64,000 nt of DNA from Orobanche coerulescens (Eukaryota; Streptophyta; Magnoliopsida; Lamiales; Orobanchaceae): assembly GCA_033398695.1 (NCBI GenBank), contig CM065802.1, forward strand, positions 150,584,096 through 150,648,095, read 5' to 3'. The notes below the pieces were generated by a model that saw nothing but the letters and a program-made list of their open reading frames with translations, had not been told where the DNA came from and made no database searches. Both the position numbers and the translations under genes were made by a program. Shown one piece after another: positions 56,938 through 64,000 of the stretch; the stretch's first letter is position 1, and each line of letters starts with the position of its first letter.

Positions 56938-57244
56938 CTCACCCCCTTATTTCTTTCTCCCCCTCCTCTCTCTCTCTCATTCCCCCCCACCACACACGTC
57001 TCTCTATTTCTCTCTCTGTCTTTCTTTCTCTCCCCCCCCCACCCCCCCACGTCTCTCTCTTCTCTCTCCTCTCTCCTCTCTCTCAATCCCTACCTTCCCA
57101 TTGAATAGTCGCGCCACCCATCACCGTCGTCGGCCATTGACCACCATGGCTCTAACAACCATCTTCATATCTCGCCGGAATCTAGCTATTTCCGGAGCCG
57201 ACTTCGCCGGAGTTCCAGTTCTTTCCGAATCTTCCCTACTCTGA
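56938..57244 (+). other. CT-rich tract and possible captured gene 5' end
   Basis: A CT-rich microsatellite (56938-57090) resembles a plant 5' UTR. It is followed by a short frame from ATG 57146 in good context (CCACCATGGCT), MALTTIFISRRNLAISGADF, ending at 57244. It could be a captured host first exon; this is weakly supported. Confidence 0.3.
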
Positions 57245-57718
57245 ATCTTCCCTACGACCGCCAGCAGCTCCGAATCTTCCCTACTCTCTCATTCGATTTT
57301 ATTTCTCTTTCTCCAACTTTCTCTCTCTAGAAAAATCCTAGATCTATCTTGAAATAATGTTATTTTTGTATTTTTTTTGATGATTTACAAGTTTTCATAT
57401 GATTTCTGGTGATTCGTGGTATATTTGGAGTGATTCAGATCGATTTGTATGTATTGGTGTTTTAGATCTAGTTTTTGGCAAGTTTGCATACGTGGTTACA
57501 ATTTACTGATTGAGTACGATTTATTCATTTTAAATCTTTGAGTTACCATGTTACAATATTGTCATTTCGTATCACTATGCCTTGATTTTCTGTTAAGATT
57601 TTATCATTTCATATCAGTATGAAGTTACGAAATTCGAATTTCATAACACATTTATGCTGATTTGAAATTTTCGTATTGGAAATTTGGTATACATGTTACG
57701 AATTCGTAACTGTTACGA

Positions 57719-58540
57719 CTGGTAAGAAATTGTCACTTCTTACCAAGTGTAACTAGTAGGAAATTACGAATTAATGACTTCGTATTAGTGTAACCGTAAC
57801 TATTTCCAGCTACGAATTAGTAAGGGTGTCACTGTTTACACTCTGGTATATTGGTAAGAAATTGTAACTTCTTACCAAGTGTAACTAGTACGAAGTTACG
57901 AATTAATGACTTCGTATTAGTGTAACCGTAACTATTTCCAGCTACGAATTTGTAAGGGTGTCACTGTTTACACTCTGGTATATTGGTAAGAAATTGTAAC
58001 TTCTTACCAAGTGTAACTAGTACGAAGTTACGAATTAATGACTTCGTATTAGTGTAACCGTAACTATTTCCAGCTACGAATTAGTAAGGCTGTCACTATT
58101 TACACTCTGGTATATTGGTAAGAAATTGTAACTTCTTACCAAGTGTAACTAGTATGAAGTTACGAATTAATGACTTCGTATTAGTGTAACCGTAACTATT
58201 TCCAGCTACGAATTTGTAAGGGTGTCACTGTTTACACTCTGGTATATTGGTAAGAAATTGTAACTTCTTACCAAGTGTAACTAATCTGATTACGAATTAA
58301 TGACTTCGTATTAGTGTAACCGTAACTATTTCGACTACGAATTAGTAAGGGTGTCACTATTTACACTCTGGTATATTGGTAAGAAATTGTAACTTCTTAC
58401 CAAGTGTAACTAATCTGAATTCACGAATTAATGACTTCGTATTAGTGTAAGTAACTATTTCCGACTACGAATTTGTAAGGGTGTCCTTGTTTACATTACA
58501 GTATATTGGTAAGAAATTGTAACTTCTTACCGAGTGTACC
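57719..58540. repeat. Seven ~132-bp tandem units within the TIR element
   Basis: TTGGTAAGAAATTGT starts near 57719, 57851, 57983, 58115, 58247, 58376 and 58506 (last unit partial). Each unit has inverted arms GGTAAGAA and TTCTTACC. In units 5 and 6 CCAGCTAC reads CGACTAC or CCGACTAC. Confidence 0.9.
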
Positions 58541-59375
58541 ATTTAAACTTAACATGTTACTATATTGGTAACGAACGTAACGAAACGTAACGAAAAATAA
58601 ATAATAAATGATCAATTATTAATCGGGTAATGTAACGAAAAACAAATATCGTATCCGCTTACTGGTACCTCGTGTGCAATATTCCGACACGGTAATAAGA
58701 TACGAAGTTACGATACAATAACACAAAAGGTAAACAACACATGGTAACGAGACGATACGAAATACATACGTCGTAACCCAGAAACTCAAAAAAGATAAGG
58801 AGAGATATAGGGTGGGTTAATTTTATTGAAAAGTAAGGGTATATTGGTCAAACCATGTCATTTTTGGCTAGAATTTGTACAAACTAAGTCCCTTGATAAA
58901 TATTGTCATTGACTATAGCAAAATGATTAAAGTAGTATATTACCTCTATATATAACTCATCTTTCATGCAAATGAGTAGCTTCCTGCCGAGAGCATTAAC
59001 AAGGAGAAATATATATTTTTTTATATTTTCATCTTTGAGATGATATAATAGTTAAAAAATATTGAGATATAAATTCCTATAGTAATTCCTAGCCGTGTTC
59101 TTGGAGAACGGATTACTATCGAATTTTTCCGGGCAACTTCCGACGCGTGTGAGGTAGAGGCTTCGAATTTTCGGTGCTTGGACGAAGGGATTTCGTGTTC
59201 GGGACGGAGTTCGTGATCGTCATCCATATTTACGAAGATTTATTTCAAAGGCTTCAAGGGTATGATTTTTATCTTCGTATTTATATTGTCGTATATATGT
59301 TACTTGATCGTTCCTGTTTGGGATTCATTTTTATTTTCCGCTGCGTATTTCGTTTTAGTTTCGGAATCCCAACAG

Positions 59376-59387
59376 TGGTATCGGAGC
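59376..59387 (+). other. tRNA-Met primer-binding site of C3
   Basis: TGGTATCGGAGC matches TGGTATCAGAGC except CAG to CGG. It follows the LTR end by one base. Confidence 0.8.
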
Positions 59388-61875
59388 GAGGTTAATGTTT
59401 CCGTATATACGATTATTTGTGCATTTTCAATGCTTTTGGATGATGATTATGATTTAGAATCATGTTTGGAATAATAGTAGATTTTAAATTGTTCGTTGTA
59501 GCATCACGTTTTTGGAAACGGGCCGAAAAACGAAGAAGCGGTGCCGGCGGTGGTCTTTGGCGACCTTGCCTGTACTGCCCAGGTTGCAGCATGCTCGGCC
59601 ATGTCTCGGCCGCAGTGCGAGAAGCGGCCGATACTGCCGATCGAGGACTCGGCAGTGCAAGCTTGGCTCGGCGAGCGGCCCTCGGGTTTTGGCCCGATTT
59701 TGAATCGGGCAGCGGTGGGCCTAAAACCGGATTGTCCAGGGACTCCGTTTAAGTTTATATTTCGTTGTAATTATTTCCCAAAATTTAAATTGGATTTTAA
59801 TTTGACTAAATTAATATTTGGAATATTTTTTTGTGTTAAGGGAAATAAATTAAACGAGAATATTATTTTGGCTGGATTACTTCGAACGAATTAAAATGAC
59901 GATTATTAGTATTAATTGGATTAATACCATTAAAATTGAATAGATTAATTTTATATTGATTGGATTAATATATTAATTGATCATTTAATTTTAATGCCAC
60001 CTTATATTAATTGGATTAATATAGTAGAAATTGAATAGATTAATTTATAGATTAATTAGATTAATTTATATTAAAAATTAATTGTTTAATTTCATTGCCA
60101 TTACATGTTGTATGGAATCCTTATGTGATGGTGATATAGCTCGTGGACTTAGTTTTTGATTTGTTCGATTCGATTGGGTTGTAGAGGCCGTTTTGAGCCT
60201 ATTTATATTTACTAGAAAAACTTGTATAGAATGCAATTTTTCAATGATGTAATTATTATTTTGGGTATGACGAAGACCGAAGACAACCGACCGAGAAGAC
60301 GAAGAATCGAAGACTGTTTTTTTAATTGGGTCATTCACTTGGCCCAGTACTTAGGAATTAGGTCCATGAGCTATATGTTGGTAGTAACTAGGTTACTGTT
60401 TTCTGTTTTTCATTTTGAATGATTGACAAACCAACAAACGCGCGTATAATTGAATTAATGTGCAAAGTGTAACATTAATCGCGAAATTCTCCCGACTACA
60501 AATAGACTAAGTTTGAAAAAGGTTACGAGGTTTCCTACCCTCCATCAAACTCGTAGAAAATTGATACCCGAGCTGGTGTGCTATGCTTCCGAGTTATCGG
60601 GGTAGTACATTTGGTAGAGGTTGAAAAAATCTTGAGTGCATTAGATGCCTTCGGTTGGTGATAAATTTCGCCCCTAGAAACCTGATAGGTTGCCGGGTGA
60701 GATTCAATAGTCAAACTGATAGACGTTGATGGTCAACAACTTAGATAGTCTGGATTGCCAAGAAACCTGATAGGTTGAGGGCATGAAGACTAGGGGTAAA
60801 AGAAGATCAAATCATCCGTTAGACGGGTTGGTGTTAGACACCACTTTACAGAAATTAATTAGCAAGAAACCTGATAGGTTGCGTCTGTTAAAATTTGTAA
60901 AGAACTTGATCACCACCAAGAAGTCGATCTAACCATGATTTCCGGACTATAACATGGGAGTGTATAATTCCGATAAAATTAGTGGGAGCCGAGACAAGAA
61001 TTACAGGCTGTGGTCAACGATCCGTGAATTGCGGATCTTGTCTCGGCTCTGCACGTGGGCTCAGTCCTGAGGTTCGGCCTTTGCCGACTGGATGACTATC
61101 GCCATGATGCGGTCGTCTCTAGCTGGTCACTGAGGTCGGCGTCGGCCAGTCGCTGAGGGTCGGCATCGGTCGGTCACCAAGGGTCGGTCAGAAAGTACGG
61201 GAGATGATCGTCCGCTAGTCGGTCGCCATGAGTCGGTCGCCAAGTACCGAGAGACGATCGTATTTGATGTCGATCGCTCGGCACCGGGACTTGTCCTGGG
61301 ACCTTCGGTTGGCCGATACATCTTGTCTGTTGGGCTAAGGCTTGGTCGCCTGGTCGCTGGTCGGCAGTTCTGCCTCGGCTGCTCGGCAATGGCTAGGTCG
61401 CCCGATCTCCGAGGCGATCGCCAGTCGGAGAGTATAATTCTCGACACAACAAATAATACCCCGAAAATATTTTATTTTTGCTGCGAGTGTTTGATCCCTA
61501 CGATACGTGTGTGGTTTTGACTGTGTTTGGTTGGGTAAAATCCAAACACCTCTGTTGATATGACTGTGCGAATTATTTTTGAATGAAGTTCATAAATCAC
61601 AGTGTTAGTTCATGCACATATGTGATGACTTGGAGTTGATGCTTTATCGTGCTGCTATTATCATCCTATGTTGACGTTGTGACGTTGTATGGTTGTGTTA
61701 TTCTGTTTGGTCATCCGTTCAGTATGCCGAGAGGTCGTGGTCGAGGACGTGGTCGTAGTCGTGGTCGTGATCAGGAGCGTGAGAGGGCGAATCCCTCCTC
61801 TCGGTAATAATTAAACAAGTCACTAATTTAATCTTGTCTAAATCTTTGCAGAAAACGAAACTGAATCTCTCTAAA
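59388..61875 (+). other. Leader of C3
   Basis: Long untranslated leader. 59500-59750 is GC-rich with CGGC-type repeats, and 59760-60100 is AT-rich with repeated 'attaattggattaatata'. 60577-61007 matches the C2 leader, including three AAACCTGATAGGTTG motifs near 60678, 60764 and 60866. 61008-61798 is foreign sequence, listed next. No convincing gene. Confidence 0.65.
61008..61798. mobile_element. Chimeric gypsy fragment in the C3 leader
   Basis: It is absent from C2 at the same place. On the minus strand 61008-61440 contains CCCACGTGCAGAGCC, ACAAGATC and TTGACCACAGCCTGT in the order of the Tat LTR (44320-44400), with GCGATCG motifs; this looks like a related Tat-type LTR piece. 61724-61806 on the plus strand encodes MPRGRGRGRGRSRGRDQERE, the usual opening of a gypsy gag, then stops. 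The ends have no clear TSD. Confidence 0.5.
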
Positions 61876-62680
61876 ATGGCTAAAAACCCACTTGCAATAC
61901 TACTTGAAAAGAATCTCCTAACTGGCCCCAACTTTGTTGGTAGTTGCGAATCGATGATTGTACTCGGTATGGAGTCTGGGATACGTCTTGGAGGCGGACA
62001 TTCCACCGACTCCAATCCGGACTAGGGTAATCGGGAAGACATTGGCGTCCATGAAAAATGGGTCAAGGATGACGTCTTAGTCCGTGGCTTTATGATGGGC
62101 TCAATGACTAATGAGGCTGCAGAGAGCGCACGAGAAAATGACTTCGCTAGGCGATTCTCGCACACTTGACCGAACTTTATGGAGAGCACAATAGATTGCT
62201 AGATATGAGATATCAAGCGGTTGTTGATCTTAAGATGAAAGAAGGGAAGAAAGTGGGAGACCACGTCCTCAAGATGATCTCTATGATTGAGAGGCTCGAG
62301 GTGCTCAACTTTAATATGGATTTATCCCTTCAAATTGATCTCATCCTTCAATCTCTACCTGACTCTTTCACGCAGTTTGTAATGAATTTCAAGTAATGAA
62401 ATTACATGCACATTAGTGGGCTAATGAATAAGCGGTGACAATGTGATCTAACATGAAGACTAAACGAGAGAGGCTGCTCTTGTGATTTCTTACGGGCCTA
62501 AGAGGTCAAGAACAAGAAGAAAAAGACCTACGAGCGGTACAAACCCAAGAAAGGGGTGCAAAGGAAAGGGCAAGGCAAAGGTTCAAAAGGTAGGCGGTCA
62601 AAACCTACGGACAAATGCCTTGAATGCGGTGAGTGGGCCCTTTGGCGAAGGACTTGTCCCAAGATTAATGGCGCATCAGT
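61876..62680 (+). pseudogene. gag: C3 gag
   Basis: It starts MAKNPLAILLEKNLLTGPNF like C2 but breaks frame repeatedly by one- or two-base losses relative to C2 (for example 61944-61960, 62148-62156, 62460-62470). Many of these fall where C2 has CTG or CAG. The recognisable middle is TELYGEHNRLLDMRYQ and MISMIERLEVLNFNMDLSLQ. The zinc knuckle at 62616-62657 reads CLECGEWALWRRTC, with the LGH of the C2 version garbled. Confidence 0.8.
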
Positions 62681-62689
62681 GCGGAACTT

Positions 62690-64000
62690 TTGTTTTTGAA
62701 ACTAATTGTTCGCTCTTGTATATTACCTTCATGGATTCTGGATTCAGGTGCCACTTCTCACATTTATACTATGAATCAGGATATGGAACGAAGTAGAAAA
62801 CTTGAAGCTGGGGAAATAATGATCACTGTTGGAAGCGGACAAAGTGTCGAGGCAACCGATATTGGATCAATCCTTCTGGGTTTAGAATCCGGTTTAATTT
62901 TGACATTAGATGAAGTACTTGTTTTGCCCAAGGGGCATAAAAACATTGTATCCATTCCAGTCTTGGACCGGAAAGGATTTTGTTTCTTCATTGGCAATGG
63001 CAGTTGTAAATTTTTTTTTCGAAATAAATTGGTTGGAACAACTACATTGTTGAATGGTTTATATTATCTGAACATGCAAAATAAAACAGCAGTGAACACT
63101 ATAACTAGGAAACATGGTAGGCAAGATACTAATCAAGCTCTTAAATGGCACCTTAGACTTGGTCATGTTGGTCAGACCAAGGTTCAGAAAATGGAGAAAG
63201 ATGGACTTTTAAGTCCATTGGGTGTATAACCCTATCCAACTTGTGAATCTTGCCTTAGAGGCAAAATGACTAAGTTCCCTTTCACAGGGACTTTTGAAAG
63301 GGCTGCCGATAAACTTGGATTGGTGCATACCGATGTTTGTGGTGCTTTAGAAGTAGCCTGAGACGGATATCAATATTTCATAATGTTCACAGATGATCAT
63401 ACTAGGTATGGGATTGTGTACTTGATGAAACATAAATCTGAAGCCTTTGCTAAATTCAAAGAATTTAAGGCCCTAGTTGAAAAACAAACTGGATGTCATA
63501 TCAAAGCACTTCGGTCGGACCGAGGTGGCGAATATATGAGCACTGAGTTTTATGAGTTCCTTAAGGAACATGGAATAGTTTCACAATTCATGCCTCCAGG
63601 AACCCCACAGTTAAATGGTGTTTCAGAAAGGAGAAATCGGACTTTGTTGGACATGGTTCGCTCCATGTTAAATTAAACTGATTTACCTATTTACCTGTGG
63701 GGGTATGCCTTACTAACCGCTGACTATATCCTTAATAGATGTCCTTACAAATCTGTTCCTATCACTCTGCATGAGATGTGGAAGGGTAAGAAACCAAGCC
63801 TTAATCACATAAGGATTTGGGGATGTCCAGCCTATGTCAAAAAGGCTAAGGTGGACAAACTGGAAGCGAGGTCCATAAAAGGACGTTTCATAGTATACCC
63901 AGAGGACTCGATGGGTTATCTATTCTACATGCCAGAAGACCATAGGGTCGTTGTGGAATTACAAGCGCACTTCCTTGAGGATGAATTCATTCAGGAAGGT
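62690..64000 (+). pseudogene. pol: C3 protease, pre-integrase and integrase (continues off-window)
   Basis: The protease WILDSGATSHI has its DSG at 62741-62749. The pre-integrase region WHLRLGHVGQTKVQKM runs to a stop at 63227-63229, then CESCLRGKM in the next frame. The integrase core has HTDVCGA (Asp at 63332), FTDDHTRYGIVYLM, LRSDRGGEYMS (Asp at 63518) and PGTPQLNGVSERRNRT (Glu 36 codons on), a full D,D35E set. Stops at 63359-63361 (TGA, an Arg position in the family) and 63674-63676 (TAA) interrupt it. Reading continues to the window edge, where it matches C2 at 43194 onward. Confidence 0.88.

Larger units (their letters stand above)
56886..58889. mobile_element. TIR DNA element (MULE-like) with internal tandem array
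   Basis: ACTTAGTTTGTACAAATT at 56886 is mirrored at 58872-58889. The inverted similarity continues inward (GTAGCCAAAAA against CTAGCCAAAAA, then CCAATTTACCCTC against CCAATATACCCTT), about 65 bp in all. Weaker inverted similarity extends outward, so the ends may lie further out (about 56820 and 58970). I could not confirm a TSD. No transposase. The long TIRs suggest a Mutator-like or foldback element; this is tentative. Confidence 0.6.
55377..59374 (+). mobile_element. C3 5' LTR, containing a TIR element
   Basis: It starts TGTTAGGAATATGCCC and ends GGAATCCCAACA, directly followed by the PBS. About 2 kb is its own sequence and about 2 kb the TIR insertion at 56886-58889. An inverted repeat CGAGCCGAG/CTCGGCTCG lies at 56620-56641. 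No gene. Confidence 0.85.
55377..64000 (+). mobile_element. C3: second copy of the copia family, 5' part
   Basis: Order: 5' LTR (55377-59374), PBS (59376), leader, gag (61876), protease and integrase, running off the right edge. It inserted into L6; TCATT (55372-55376) should be the TSD. The LTR start TGTTAGGAATATGCCCTC resembles Angela/Tork-group copia LTRs; clade tentative. Confidence 0.88.

Overview
The window looks like flowering-plant heterochromatin made almost wholly of nested LTR retrotransposons with a few MITE/TIR DNA elements. I found no host gene, rRNA, tRNA, CRISPR array or bacterial-type operon. The evidence is: LTRs of the TGTAATACCC...GGGTGTTACA type, primer-binding sites (PBS) matching plant initiator tRNA-Met (TGGTATCAGAGC), an Athila-type PBS (TGGCGCCGTTGCCGGGGA), zinc-knuckle gags, DSG proteases, FIDD and YVDD reverse transcriptases, and exact 5-bp target-site duplications (TSDs). 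The species cannot be told from the sequence.

Layout. A Ty1/copia element (C2, 40567-53152) is the deepest layer visible. A minus-strand Ty3/gypsy chromovirus-like element (M2, 12058-40566) sits in its leader. M2's 5' LTR is broken by a solo LTR (E4, 15584-29562, TSD CAAGT) and by a full-length Athila-type element (29903-39115, TSD CCTCC). E4 is in turn broken by a chromovirus-like element with both LTRs (E3, 17432-27057, TSD GAATA), a hAT-like MITE (28734-29171) and a Tourist-like MITE (29187-29557). M2's RNase H region is cut by a gag-only element (P1, to 12057). P1's 5' LTR is cut at 5172 by another minus-strand element (M1, 1-5171). To the right, C2's reverse transcriptase is split by a Tat-type element (44061-52416, TSD GAAAT). 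Its RNase H is split by a further chromovirus-type LTR (L6, 53153-55376). L6 is cut by a second copia copy (C3, 55377 to the window end), whose 5' LTR holds a TIR element (56886-58889).

How the parts work. Most elements are non-autonomous or decayed. P1, M1, the Athila element and the Tat element have lost reverse transcriptase and integrase. M2, E3, C2 and C3 keep recognisable but broken pol genes. The best-preserved coding unit is an antisense gene in the Tat element: four exons joined by three GT-AG introns of 69-86 nt restore one 799-codon frame, with a TATA box upstream on the same strand.

Three patterns go beyond the annotation. (1) Nearly every LTR family carries its own cluster of CG-rich palindromes, in most cases just upstream of its TATA box, and the clusters look swapped between homologous LTR backbones. 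The Athila element repeats its cluster internally, ahead of a TATA-like box, an intron and its second ORF. (2) In some elements CAG/CTG trinucleotides are replaced by CG, CGG or CCG, or lose one base, which suggests either a sequencing/polishing artefact at methylated CHG sites or a strong mutational bias. (3) In-frame stops in the decayed genes are mostly TAG, several at conserved glutamines.
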